Made by a program: the position numbers and the translations under genes. Of a stretch of DNA of 64,000 bases, positions 26,241-40,120 are shown one piece after another. Below the pieces are notes generated by a model, which was given only the letters and a program-made list of their open reading frames with translations, searched no databases and was not told where the DNA came from. Positions within the stretch are counted from its first letter, which is position 1. Each line of letters starts with the position of its first letter. The stretch comes from Trichoplax adhaerens. Its lineage: Eukaryota > Placozoa > Uniplacotomia > Trichoplacea > Trichoplacidae. The stretch lies in contig NW_002060943.1 of the NCBI RefSeq assembly GCF_000150275.1, positions 3,616,008-3,680,007 on the forward strand, in the 5' to 3' direction.

Positions 26241-27177
26241 TACAATTCAGCGAGTTTACTAAAATATTGGTGATACGTTGCTGAAGTGGCATTAACTAGA
26301 AATAGTCACTAGATATGTATTTCTATAAACATTGTGGATTAATTTGGTTATGGAGTAAAAATCGTTTGAATGTTAAGATGAGTCATCAACACTATCTTTT
26401 GTAGCTGCTACTAAAGAGTGCAGTGTATACTAGCTCGACAGATTGCCGAATAAAATTAGTTCTCTAGCTTCATAAAGTAAAGGTAAAAGATCCAAGTTAT
26501 CATAAAGAGCTAATAGATATTAATTCCTGGAAACTTCTAAAACTCAGAAGTTGCATCGTTATTGCGAAACCGGCTTGTAATTAAGGGTAAAAAGTTTGGT
26601 AGATATCAGTAATAGTATCATTACATTTTAACTTTATCTAAAAGAGATACACATTAAATATCAAGACCCACTTTCATCATGCAATTATTTCTTTATTACG
26701 AGTTTACGACAGATGAAATACGTACATTCGAACGGATCAGAGAATTAAAAATCATAAATTACATTGAACAATAATAAAATAGTAATGAGCAACGAGCTCA
26801 AGATATATACTGTATTCCAGTACAGTCTGCTATCTTGCAGACTGTCTATTTGGAACCGTACTCAATATATAAAAGTAGCAAATTGCATTTGATTACGGTA
26901 TCCTTGAAGCAGATCAATATTCAATCTGCGAATTTGCTACTTTAAATATGGAAACTGAAATACGGAAGATCATATCCAATTTCTAAATATTATAACCTTA
27001 ATTACTCTTGCTTTTATTATTTCTATAATTCAGAGCAGCTAATGAACAGAAATTACTAGTAATTAAGATTACATGAAAATAAAGCGAAAAGCTGAGCCAG
27101 TAAAAGTATGCATACACGGATTGGGTACTGAATGCATATACTTCATCGTTAAACTGTCGTATACGACGTAGGTAAAC
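26241..27177. other. Noncoding spacer between the two duplicated blocks
   Basis: About 0.9 kb of AT-rich sequence with no gene recognised. A TTTATT (AATAAA on the minus strand) at 27013-27018 could be the CA-C polyadenylation signal, about 230 bases after its stop. Confidence 0.5.
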
Positions 27178-30100
27178 TTACGATTATGCTACTATATATC
27201 AATATTTGCCGCATAAATTGCTGCGACAATTATAAACTGTATCACTAAATGAACAAGGTAAACATGGTAGGTATAAATACCGCTGATAATAAGGCCAAAA
27301 CTGCCCAGCGTGAATGTAAGCCTAATGCAGCACCTACAGTTCCAGCAGTCGGTTGGTTAAATTCGAAACTTGCTAGAATAGACCTACCATTTAACATCTG
27401 AATAGGTCTAAAATTTTTTTCGATGAGTACCAAATTTTGTGTGCCAACGGTGTTATTGGTTGAATATAACTTTCGAAATTCTTCTAGCTATATATGAGTA
27501 AAAGTACGATTTATTATTCCAATTCATATGGCAACAGGTAATACATAAAAATATCCTATCTAAGTTAATAGCATACTTATATTATACTTGTATAGATCAG
27601 AACAATACCGGATGTGGTATAGTTAGATAGTCAAGAAAATCATTCAGCATCATCACAGTGAGTAAGGTAATCAATAAAATGATAAAATTCTCACCTGAGC
27701 CTGTGATAACTCTAATGGCTCGGCCATAACATGCCAGGCAACATTTTCACTACACGGTGGCGTAGTTAGAGACCCATTGAAGGCAAAAAACCTTGCATCA
27801 TCTTCATCAACGATCGAACGAATTTTTAGACCGCTAAAGGAATGCGATTGCCCTTTTGGTAAACAAAAATAGATAAACTTTAGATACGTGCGGACTGCTG
27901 CAAGTTTAAATACAAGTAATGATGAAATGAAAAACTAAGGTTTGAAAATTAATAGTATTAAAAATATTTTGCACTAATGATATTTACAGCGGTATGGATG
28001 TCTGCACACAATTGCATAAAAAGTAAATATAAATACCTTGATATCGGACATACTTTAGATTACTAATGACTGGATTCAGTCCACTATTATACTTTCCAAC
28101 CTGAAGAGCAAAGTCAGAATAAGGGAATTTAAATTAAATCGGTACAGTATATATATATACATATATATAGCTTGATGTAATTCTGGCTAATAAGATATGA
28201 ATATATTCTAGATAGATATAATTTATGATAGTATTAGAGCTAATTATAGCTATAATGAACCACCTATTTTTGCTAAGAATACCGAAATGATTACATTAAT
28301 TAATTTACTTTGTATAAATTAGAGAGTACTGCAAGCCCATCAGAACTATTGGCAGCTTCAAAAAAGTCCTTGTAGCGCATGTTAGCGAAGACGATATGCT
28401 CCTAAGTTTGAATATGAATAAATGTATATAATAAATTATTTAATTTATAACTTCCTTGACAAGATCAGTGTTTCCAAATGATTAAGCATATTTAGCACCA
28501 GCTATTATTGATAAGGCTTAAGCACCTCAATTTCAAAAGTTGCTAACCTCCAATGGATATTGCAAGTTATTTAAAAATGTTTCAGATCCAACACTATTAT
28601 CTGGTCCCCAATGATAGTGAAACTGTACCAATCGGTATCTACCTTTAGTTAATGGAGAATAGATGCTTGGAGTTGTATGACCTCCTATATTTACTTGTGC
28701 AGTGTGCCCGTTATTCAATAAAAGCAAAGTCTGAGTAATCGTTTCTTCGAAACCAAACAAGTCTATAGTAAGTCCTTTGATGTATTGAATCTCAGAGTAA
28801 GCAATATTGATAGGCGATTGGAGATATCCATTACATGCTTGGAAACACTGTGGCCAAGTTTTAGGGCCTAAATTACGCAAGTATCGGGAATAAATTCAGA
28901 AAGTAGGCTATAAAGTTATATTTATGTGTATATTATAGTCATCGGTCACATTATTTTCATTAGATAACTTAAGAAAATCGATATCTATGTTTATAAGTTA
29001 GTACAAGCATAAAAGCAAGTATTAGTTAATAATAAATTGAATGCAATACTAATGACATATTTGAAATAAATTTTTAATTTTACTCTGAGATACTCTTTGA
29101 GAATCTAATAATAACATGATATATTTTATCGCTTTTACCTTTAGCAGCATAGTCCCAGGCACATATATTGTGGACATCTAGTGGAAAGTAGATAATAAAT
29201 TAGTGGTTTAGGAGATAACATCGCTGTTCAGCATTTGAATACATTTCGCAGTTAAGCAATCAGATTAGCGAATCTTCAGATAATAGTTACATATAAGATG
29301 CGACTAAAGTCCGAAATGCAGTCATTACCGCCCCCCCCCCTAGTACGTATATAGCGATTTAATACACAAAGAGTCGTCTAGTACTTGTATTATGCATAAT
29401 AGCCAATTTGGCACTTATCGCAGATTACTAAATGTTTAGATTTATCAAGCTAATTGTATTAATAGCGATTTTATAGATCAGACTCAAGAGATGCTTGTCT
29501 CATCATGAAGTATATTATCAAAAGGAAAGATTAAGGATGTCTTATATACTCTATGTCAGTTGTCGGCATTTGTAAATACACCCCTATTCATATAATTTAC
29601 ATAATATATCAGCATGAAAGATACTGAAATAGGAAAATAATAGGATACGCCTAGAAATATTAATGAGCTCGCATTGTGTGTAGACAAAATTTCAAATTTT
29701 ATGACATCATGAATTATTTACATTAAAGAACCATCATTGCTCGAATAATTGATGATGTAGATATTAGTGCGGAATATGAATTTGTAAGTACACTAGTATA
29801 GTAATTATCAGCTTAGTAGCTCACTAGAAATATTTTATTTTCCGTAGTATTGACTTGGATTATCTAGAGTAGGTGTCCAGTTCAATTAACATCTTAATGC
29901 TATTTAATAGGATGCTTAAACTGCTCTAGCTGCTAAAAATATTAACACAAGTGCCATAATGCACATATCAATCTAAGTATGTACGTATGGGAATTACAAT
30001 CTTGACCTAAATTTATTATAAGACAGGTGATAGATATGTCATCACGACAACTACAAAAACTTTTCATTAATCATGTAGTAATTGTTAATTATTTAAAGTA

Positions 30101-32825
30101 AAAAAACTTAGCAAAAGAGCAGTGGTACCATCATAACGAAGCTGATACTCAAGCGATGTTTTTACAATCAAAGTTATGTCCAGAAGCTATATGACTAGAA
30201 AAATATATAATAGACAATTCAAACAAAATAGGGACAATAACCTCGCAATTGCAATTGACGCTAAAAATATTTTCTATTATAAGCAATTAATGTTGAATAT
30301 TTATATAATAACTTAGATGCATGATATACAATCCTGCTACGTAGAGATAGCCTCAAGCTTTCAGTTTTCAAAGTTATGTCATACAAGCAATTACCAAAAT
30401 GATCTAGATTGTTTTAAGTTAAAACGCTAAGAACTAATTTCTATATTATGAGACACTCTTGTAAATGAAGATTATAGACGCTATTAGTTTTCGGTTCTAC
30501 AATGTAGATTTAACTATGTAAGACTTCCTAGGAAAGCATTGCTGCTCTTGTCTCATTTATGGTATCACAAATCAGATTACTTTGTGACTGCCTAGAATCT
30601 TTGAATGAGAATCAGTTTTTTAAAGAGATTTGTTAAAGCAAGGTCAGAAAGTATTAGATTTAGAATATCTTCACTTACGATCACCATGCACAGCTAGCGC
30701 CAAAGTATAACTTAAGGATACAAGAAATAGATTAATCAGCATTTGACGAATGAAATTCATGCTTTTAATTCGGTAACGTGCTACTGATCTTTCCAAAAAA
30801 TTTACGAACTAAAATCACGATGCATAAATTTATAAATGCCCAAACAGCACGTGGCATCTAAGTACACATAGGATGAGCTACATGTAGATACATAAGAAAA
30901 GTTACATAAAGTTACATGCTATTGTATTTCATTTGAGCTACATTTGGGGATTGTAAAATAAGGCTGCATGCAACTTTCTCGTAATTTTTGACACCTAATA
31001 ATTGTTTTAGTAAGTATCAGGTGACCGCTTGTATTGATTATGACTATATTATTATTCCTTCAAATTATGCAGCCGCAGGTAAGTAGGCTCATCATGCTTT
31101 GCTATATTCACATCGTTAATCGATGTTAATTATTATTCAATTAATAATAATATTATCAATGCACACGTAAAAGATTAACCAAAGCTATCGAACTCTTTTT
31201 GACTGGAAATGGACTTCAAATGACACTTTAATGAATGTGGTTTTGGGTCGTCAATGAGTTATAAAATGCATCTCTTTAATGCTCGTCTAATTTTGACTTT
31301 TCTTTTCAACAATAGTGTATTTTACAGACAAATATCGTGCTATCATATTTTTACACAGTATATTAAGTAGAATTGTATAAGACAGATTATAAATATACAT
31401 ATGTTCGCAGTTAAATAACTATAGTAACGATCATCCCACCTACTTTTTATGATTACAGTAATAGAATGTGTAACTTTAACGCTGATTATATAAAGGATGC
31501 AAAATTTTAATCCTAACTCCTGTTTAAATTACTTCAAGATTTTTTAATACGATACCAAATAATAAATTATGTGTAACGTAGGTTGACCATTTGATCACTT
31601 AAATTGATAGTAATTTTTTCGCTCCGTAAATTTCAGAATTTACGTCGTCACTTGATTATACAATCGGATGATTTCAGTAACTACCTAATATGATGAGAAT
31701 GCCAAAGCAGTTTATTTAAACACTGATGAGCATTTTACTTTTCTGATCGGAAATGGGTTCTCTTAAGTTTCAAGTTTCTAAAGGTTGCAAATTTAATAAG
31801 TTGCTAAATTTAATTTTACCCTTAAATCAGGGCATTCTAATAACAATTTAATGTATTTACGATTAGAATAGCAAGTATACACTTAACATGAATCAGCTTA
31901 TAACTTTTCTAATTTGGTAATCATTACCCATTAGTACTTTAAATCTTGTACATTTATGAATTACTTGATAGTCGAAGATCTTTTATCTCTGATTATTATG
32001 GCTTTTATTATAAAATTTACAATAATTGCATAATTCCATTTTATTCACTGTGATACTATTCCATCTTCAGTATCTGCGATAGAAGAAAATTATTATGACC
32101 GTTAACACAGTTGATACGAACAAGCCCTAGATTTCGCTACAACTCAATTATAATCGCAAGGACTCATGTGCTTATATACCGTAATTTATCATAATTTGTA
32201 GCAACGTGAAGTGAGTATACTTCAAATCCTAATAATTACTGATAATTTTTTTACTGTTATGCGTGAGTTTTAACCTTTGTACTGTCGAGAAATAAAGAAT
32301 TATCTGCTGATCAAATAATAGCACTAATTGCTAAACACATAGAATCATGTAGGCGCAACGAATTTTTATCGTTGAAAATTGATAGAGAATGGCCCATAGA
32401 ATTTATTACCTTGCTAATATTAACCTTTACCGTGAGGCATTAACATAATTCTAGCTTGTGCAAGACAGGTCATGACATCAATCTCTTTTACTAGATATTT
32501 GCCGACCATTAAGAGGTCAATATTGTCGGTAACGAGTATACTGTTAATGGAAGTAGTCTGTAAATAATTATATTGATTTCGATCGTAGTCGCTGTTACTT
32601 TGGAATTATTAGGCTATTACATTTTAAAGGCATGTCGTAAGAATTTAAGAAAGATAGTGTATGCATATTTTATTGTTCAGATCCAATTAAATAGAACGTA
32701 TAAAGACAATTTTCTCGTTAAAATATATTCAAATGAAGGGAAATATTACAATTTACCTGAAATAAATCTTCTGCTAAGAGAGAGAGTTATTATTAACAAC
32801 GCTTGAGAAATTGTTTAGTTAATCT
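27178..32825. repeat. Segmental duplication, copy 2 (carries intact CA-C)
   Basis: Direct-orientation counterpart of 22265-26240. It keeps the first CA exon (30685-30760) and the intron around it, which copy 1 lacks, and keeps the empty insertion site of the LTR found in copy 1. A run of ten C lies at 29331-29340 inside CA-C intron 1. Confidence 0.85.
27245..30760 (-). CDS. Secreted, membrane-anchored alpha carbonic anhydrase CA-C (7 exons, 330 aa)
   Basis: Intact partner of CA-B. Exons in transcript order: 30685-30760, 29139-29177, 28548-28867, 28309-28401, 28037-28100, 27695-27852, 27245-27487; all phases agree. The first exon encodes a signal peptide ([15 protein letters not shown], then hydrophobic to the exon end). 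Next come WDYAAKGPKTW and QSPINI, zinc ligands His122 and His124 (FHYHWG) and His147 (EHIVF), Glu134 in GSE, and GSLTTPPC. The proton-shuttle His is kept (NNGH, His93), unlike CA-A and CA-D. Cys50 and the Cys of TTPPC match the secreted-CA disulfide. The C terminus is a hydrophobic stretch ending at the stop, so GPI-anchored or membrane-spanning. It should be an active extracellular CO2 hydratase (inference from the residues). Confidence 0.92.
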
Positions 32826-35800
32826 TGGTCATGTGGCTGACTGTTCAACTTAATAGATGGTTTGATGAAGTTTAGGAATAAATATTGACTTATAAGCCGA
32901 TTTTAGAAATTTCAGAACAATGGTTAAGATAAACTTTATTGTACTTTGATCACTGAAATCGCAAGGATTGTGAAATTATTTAAATAGGTCGGTCTTAAGT
33001 ATAGCTGCTAATGACTTAACTAGGTTTACTCTATAACCGTGTTATATTAAAATTAATTTTAAAGGGTAGATCGATAAAACATTGTAAGATAATATCCAAG
33101 GTGAAGGCTTGAATATCAACAAATACTGCATTTCAAACAGATTTCAGTTAGGTTCATGTAAGGATAGAATTGATTGAAATATTCTATTTAGATAGAGGCA
33201 GAGTATTTATGGAGTATTGCATTGAAACTAATTTTAATTAACTCGAAAATAAGATGTTACATTACCGAAATACTATATTAAAAACATTAATATCAAATCA
33301 TAAACTCCGAATTTTAGTCAATATTACATTAAAATTATATTAGCTCTGTGCTCTATTTATTAAAGCGATTTCTAATTACTCTAATGTATGCTGATAAAGT
33401 TTCTTACAAAAATTGTTGTACATAATCAAGATGAATGGAAACTTGCTAGAAAGATTAACTATAATTCGCTGAATGTTAAAACTGTCTCAAAATCATGTTG
33501 ATAGATTACATATCTGGATTCAAATGACTGCTATTTACTAAGTGTATAGTGGAAAGTCAATTCAAATTAATTATTTACTGGAATATGAATAGCAAAGAAT
33601 TAGCATATCCATTGTAGCAAATTGTATTAAATGACTTTATCTTCTTTTATGATAACTGAGAATATTCGTCATCTAAATCGCATGTTCGTATCGTAGTTTT
33701 ATCCAATGTATAGAAGATATAAATATTCGAAATTGTATAACCATACACAGTTTTGAATATCTGTGTACCATAAATGGCTCTATCGTAAGCATAAATCTTT
33801 CCTCAGATTTTTAGCCAGCCTCTTATAAGGGGTTAGACAAAGCGAATCCGCTCCAGTCGAGGCCTAAATTCTGATAGCAAACAGAAATATATGAATTAGG
33901 TAAACAATATCAACGAAGTTTGGAATCAAGCTGTAAATGATCATTATACATTCAGAAGCTGGGTATAGAGTAAATTAGACAGAGAATTCATATTCTAAAC
34001 CACATGGAGTAGTATAAATACTGCTACGGCAATGTAGAGAAACATGGACGCAAGGAAGCAATAAGGACTATTTTTCTTATGATTCAACGATTTCCTGACG
34101 ATTTTTTATATTTAATAATCAATAACATGGGTGCTTTAACTAGAATTTAAGTTAAAAGTCCGTTCTTCCAGTCTGAAAGATATCTTGGCGGTTAGTCTGC
34201 GAAAAATTATTTTAATCGACGTATAACCTAGGGTACAACCGTAATCGTTGCATGATCAATCTTAACATATATCCATGAACTAATAACATCGACGATAACC
34301 TATAATTTATCGTAGGCAGTTCATCTATGAACTCAACTAATTGACTTGAAAAGCACTCTATAATGGTTCTCTCGTGCTCGGTTTACTATTATGACAGTTA
34401 TATTTGCAATAACAGAATAGAATTAGATATTTACATGTTTCAGTTGCTACGTCTTAACAGAGCTTCTTTAGTACGGTATGTCGTACATACTTGTTTGCAG
34501 TAGACTACATCATCAACAACTGATCTTTACTAAGCCAATTTTACAAACTTTAACCCCGTATTACTAATAAAATCGAATCAAAACTAATCTATAATCAAAA
34601 TAATTTATCTGTCTTTCGGCATTATTTGGCACAGAATACTATGCAACGATTGATTAGCTATTAATCAAATGTAATAAATCTGTTCTTCTTATTTTCCAAC
34701 AATTCTAATCCCAAACGATTCGGAGTAAAACAGTTTATTACGAGGTTTTCGTTAACAAAAATTGTCAACTGCAGACTATAAAAAACACAAACTCTATTGC
34801 CTTAACTTAACGACTTACTCTATACCCCTTAGCCTGTTTACAACCCGAAGATCATAAACAGGAATTACTGAACAACATCTATTAACCTCTAGACTCAACT
34901 GAAACATCCCTTGCGCTAACAATATGATCATACTTGTGCTTGTTCTTACTAGCTCCAAAATGTTGACAACAGTATTACAACCTACACAATAACACAACAT
35001 CATTACATCAAGATATTGATAAAAAGTGTTCATAATAATAAAGGAAATAGAATGAAAATAGGAAATAAGTAATTTGCAAATTTGATACTAAATAATAAAA
35101 ATAATTAGTTGGTAAAATTTTTCATTAGGATAGCTATTAGTAGGAACTACTAAACTATAGTTCTGAAAGAAAAAGAGAGAGGAACTGTCGACGACTTTTA
35201 TCGCTTCAAAATGTGGAGGCTGATTATTTCTTTGGCCATTTCAAATGTTCTGTACATCTAAAACCGTACACTTTACTGTTTATGGAATCGTTGACAGTCG
35301 CTCTCTCTTTCTTTCAGTAGGCCTTACTGTTACTAGGGCTGCTAGTGTCATAACTACTCTCATAGTATAAGAAGAGTGTAATAGAGATACACATTTTGCT
35401 TATTACTGATACTCGTTGAAAGTATTTATTTTGCTAGTATTATCGAGATAACATGATCGAACGAATAGCTATTTAATATTTTTTTCGTAGTTTTGATTAT
35501 TTTTATAACTCCTTCCAACATACGGTATATTGAAAATTTGATTGCTGTGGCACTGTATCTTCTTCAATAATGTTTTATTACTGTACATTGCCTTGTTTCT
35601 AAACTGCTTGAGAGTCTCTATATAGATAGATACTACATACGAGCTATATACTAATAACTATAGCATGCCTGGAAAATAGTTAGATACGTTTAGCAGTTTT
35701 CCTAGCTACTGAAACCTCCCATTTAACAACCAAATTTTGGCTTCTCATAAATTTTTCAAAATCAGATATCTATATGACTTACTAAACTAGAGCTCAAATT

Positions 35801-38800
35801 ATCAAAAGTATCAATATCAAACTTTTTTCAGTTGTTTCACTAGCCAGATTTAATGCTATAATTTAGTTGAAATTTAACGAATTATGACACATCTCTGTCA
35901 AGGGCATTTTTAATACCCGTAAAAAAAGTCCAATGAATGGTGTAGATAATACTAAAATGTAAATTAGTAAACTAAAATTGTAAACTTATTAAAAATAATA
36001 AAATTTTATCAGCAATTTACGATTGAAAGCGAACCTTGCTAGTGTGGTTGATTCCAGTATGACTAAGTATGTCAACTTCGTGGATCAAATTACCACGATT
36101 GAGATTCCAACTCTTTAATCAATACTTAAATATATTTTATGACTTACATTTACAGCTATATTACAAAGTAAGTTTTTACGCAGTTGTCTAATGTTATCTA
36201 TAAACTAATGATGTTTATGCCGACTTACCATAAATTCGTTAACTTTTCAACAAAGTTTAGCTTCACTTTAGCCTAAGAGACTAGTGGCCTTACTCTTCCT
36301 CCTGACGATAGGATATTGTCAGTATTCAAAATCGTACTATAGGAGATATCAAAGAGGACATACTAGACAGTAGACTCATAGCTTTAGTTTTATATTGTAA
36401 TTCTATAATTCCTCATTACAAATTTGGATTTGTAACAAGCTAGCATGCATAGAATGTGCTGTACATAACGTAAAAGCTTTTCGAAATTAGCCGTAGAAAT
36501 TTAATTATTTCAATAATGTTCCACGAGTAAAAGAAAAGTTAAAATTTAAAAAGGAGAAACTACGTAACAAAATGTATGCGTAAACCAGGTGCTACTTTTC
36601 ATTTATTGAAAGTATTTGCGTGCATCAAAATTATATTATGTTTTGATGATTTTATTACAGTGTAAAAAAAGAAATGGTCGAAAACTTTGTTACTTCTTTC
36701 TGCATATAGATGGAGAGATCCTGCTATATTAGTGTAACAACAGCAGTTGAAATGGATGCTACAATACTTTTATGCTAGCTCATTACATGTTTTAGTCCAA
36801 GATAAATCTGCTAGTTATTTATTCGCCAAAAGTAACGGGTAGATTCAGGTTATGTTTGAGATTGTTATTAATATAAATCATAATAACGTCATGAAATTAC
36901 GTAAATAGTCCGTTAACTAATTGCTTGATATTTTCAGAAATACACATGAAATACATAATCGCTACTTGACTTTATCGCTGTTATACAGAAAAATGCGGAA
37001 GAGTAGGCCTATTTTCTCCAATTTTTATTTACAATAGATTTCTATTTAATGCTTCTACTAAATCGTTTCTGAAATGACAATCAGATTGCAGTCTATTTAC
37101 ATACAGTAGCATATAATACGTATATAATACATATAATAAGAGTATGGATGGATATATTCAATGGCACTTAGAATAACGCCAAGGACACCATTATCCTTAC
37201 AATATCAACTTTAATCGTATGCCTGTTTGGCAGTGCGTGCTATTTTGTTGTATTAGTTGAATTAACTGGCAACATGTAGCTAAGCTTATCATTAGAGATG
37301 ACTTCAACAGCTTGTCATTGGCTCTATTTAGATATAGTAGTAATACGGAATGATAAAACTACAATATTACTGTTATGTAATTCTATAATCACTTTCTAAA
37401 TATTCGAAATCGGTTATGATTTTAATTCTTACCATATTCTATTTACAGATTTTATTATCAGCTTTATTCTAAGTGATTAATAAGTTTATAACAGAAAAGT
37501 AGAATCCAATTTCATGAATTAAGTCTACAATTAAACTATGTCCCTTTCTATAAACAGACATTAAGTGTTTTCTGAAAGTAGTTTATAAAATAATATGGAT
37601 AGAAAAGAATTTGAGATAGTTTCATAGCTAGTTTATATTTAATTATTTATTTTTGCATCATAAGTTTACAGTACTAAGATTGTTGAAAGCTTTAATTTAG
37701 TTATCAATAAAGGAAGTAAAAGTATGCTAACGCTTTGATTTATTGGATTAGAAAAACTTCGTCTTAAACAAAAGTATGATCGCAATCTGTACATGATGGT
37801 ATTTTTATTTTCTAGACATGAATAGCCTACTATAGAAGTTTATATATAGAATCTTTTAAGAGAAATAATCTACCAATTAATGGAACCTTAGATTGTATCC
37901 GAAAGTACGATTCTATAGATTTAATGGGCCTTGATAAGATGAATACGGAAATGAGTCATAACCGACGAACTAGGACAATGAAAAGCATTTAGATTCAACT
38001 TTACCAGCTAAAATTATCACTAATTTGCTGGTATAATTTCTGAAATAAGATCAGACATATTAAAAGTAAGATGATATGGATCAATTATGAAATAGTTAAT
38101 GGCCTAGTTAGGCATAATTTACTATTTAGGAACAGTTATAATGAACTCTTCACCTACTTTAAAGTTTGCATTACTTGATCAGTCAATAATTTCTCAAATT
38201 TCCTTTCGATAGAGTCCAAATAAACATGATATCCAAACATTATAAAATACTCTTCTTCATATTAATATTAAATATACTTTACTATTACGTAACACTTTCT
38301 CTAGAATAGATATAATGATTACCGCAACAAATATGCAACGGGTGATTGATATGAGCTATACTAGAATTTATATACTGAAATGGTCATACAAAAACACTGT
38401 TGCTGTAAGATCTTAGCTAGCAACATCATGTAGAAAAGGACTAAAAAGTAGAGTCCTTTGTAGTTTTTAGTATGTAATTAGTATTATTTTACTATAGAAA
38501 TTACCTAGAAAGTGATAGTGTCTTTAAGTTTTACCCTGCCAAATCATCATGTTGCCATCTTTTCTTCTTCATTATTTTACAAGGTATTATATAGATTACT
38601 ATACAAGTAGCCCTATAGAACAAATGCCTAATCTAAAGAAAGGGCGTTTGATCGTCTATTCAAATTGTAAAGAAATTCGACTTAGTAGCAAAACCCTATC
38701 CTTAGAGAAAGGGGATTTATAACATGACGATAAAGTACTGTAATGTAGTCTATGATCGTACAGTTACAGTACAATCTGATGCTAAAACATCAACTGTCAA

Positions 38801-38889
38801 TACTCGCGAATACTAAGCGATACTAATGTCAGAAAAGTAGTCGTAATAGTCATATAAGTTCTTTTTGATAAGCGATTACTGTGATCTTT
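32826..38889. other. Long noncoding stretch, left part
   Basis: About 6 kb of AT-rich DNA between CA-C and the LTR-like region. Short open frames such as 34815-35033 (-) have no family resemblance and no supporting splice partners. No RNA gene or clear repeat was recognised. Confidence 0.5.
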
Positions 38890-39850
38890 ATAAAAACCGA
38901 ATTTTTCCGGATTTGTGTCCGATATAGTTTTCGGATTCTGGGACCGGTCGGGTTTATTTTTAATTTATGTCTGAATTATAATTTTTCTGTTTTAATTTTT
39001 GGATTTTTGTTCATGAAAAATATCGTGAGAGTTGATTTTTGAGATTTGGACTTTTTATTATGAATTTGAAACTTTGGAATTTTATGACGTGACTTGAAGT
39101 CACATTAGGAGATTTAGTGAGGAAAATAGAAAATAAGATGGAAATTGGCAGAGGTTGTGTTGATTGTTAGGTAGTTAGAATGTTGTTTTTATGACTAAAT
39201 CTTGATGTTTAAAGGTTGGTTTTTAGACTTTTATAGTGTACTAATGATAGAAATTATGTTAGAAATGAAGTTTGATGTATTTTTATAGTTAGCTTGTTAG
39301 TTTTATTGTGTTTTGTAAGGAAATCGTAGGGTAAATTGTGTCTGAACTTCGAATAATTTTTGTTTTCTTAAATGGTGCAAAGTAGTTTTGTAAAACGGAT
39401 CTTAAGAGCGATTGGTAGCAAATGTTTAGTTTTAAATACCTCTAACGGCTCTACGAAGCCTATAAATGATAGTGCAATTAGAAAACTTAGGGGGAGAGTA
39501 GAAGAAGATTTTATTTGAAGAACTTGTTGAATTTAAAAGGCCTTCGGGGTCGAATTGTCGTAAGATAAAACGTTCTTCTTTTTTGAAAGGTTGTTTGGTC
39601 GTTGACAGTTTTTAAGTCTGTCATTTATTTTAATAATACTTAAAGCTAAGCATTTGTAAGGTTGTTCGGGTTATACTTATCTCCATTTTTGTTTTGTAAT
39701 AAATTTTTGTTCGGTTATTTCCCCAAATTTTATTTGGTGTCAAAGTATTAGCATTAAATCGACCGGAGTGCAACGAAAGTAGAATCAAAGTTCGTTAAAG
39801 TTTCGTAGCTTGATCTCTACACTTGTCATTTCATTACAATCGGATTGAGG
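38890..39850 (+). mobile_element. T/G-rich, LTR-like stretch (possible degenerate LTR plus leader)
   Basis: The plus strand abruptly becomes T- and G-rich for about 950 bases, unlike its flanks. It holds a TATA-like CCTATAAATGATAG (about 39459), an AATAAA in TGTAATAAATTTTTG (about 39698) and, just after, TTTGGTGTCAAAG, a string resembling the primer-binding start downstream of some Gypsy LTRs. I found no convincing TG...CA ends or target duplication, and no coding remnant. The LTR reading is inference; only the strand composition bias is certain. Confidence 0.35.
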
Positions 39851-39979
39851 AAATATCTTCACTGCTTTTTACAGAGGAGGATAGTCTAATTTATCTTATA
39901 ACTTAAAACAACTTCATTAGATGAAATTAAATCAAACTTAAATATTATAAAGACATTTTCGAAGTATTATAAAAACAAA

Positions 39980-40120
39980 CTGCCCAGGAGGGTCCTTTGT
40001 CGTGCATCCGAGTTAAACAGTATAGGGTAAAATTGGGTTCGGTTTAGATATTTTTTGAAATTATCCGCTACCTCGGGTGACGGTGATCGAAAATGCCAAA
40101 TTAAGGACCCTGCTGCCCAG
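39980..40120 (+). other. Small structured element, possible RNA-derived sequence
   Basis: A locally GC-richer 140-bp segment is bounded by direct repeats CTGCCCAG (39980-39987, 40113-40120). Inside these, a perfect 9-bp inverted repeat AGGGTCCTT/AAGGACCCT (39989-39997, 40103-40111) could close a stem around about 105 bases. The interior has CCGAGTTAAACAG, GGGTTCGGTTTAG and GGGTGACGG in an order reminiscent of the internal boxes of 5S rRNA, but the spacing does not match a real 5S gene. It could be a SINE or a decayed Pol III gene. Confidence 0.3.

Noticed and set aside
32573-32806. Plus-strand open frame of 77 codons in the duplicated block.
   Set aside because: The matching stretch near 25965-26200 in the other duplicate is broken by stops and indels, and there is no family match.
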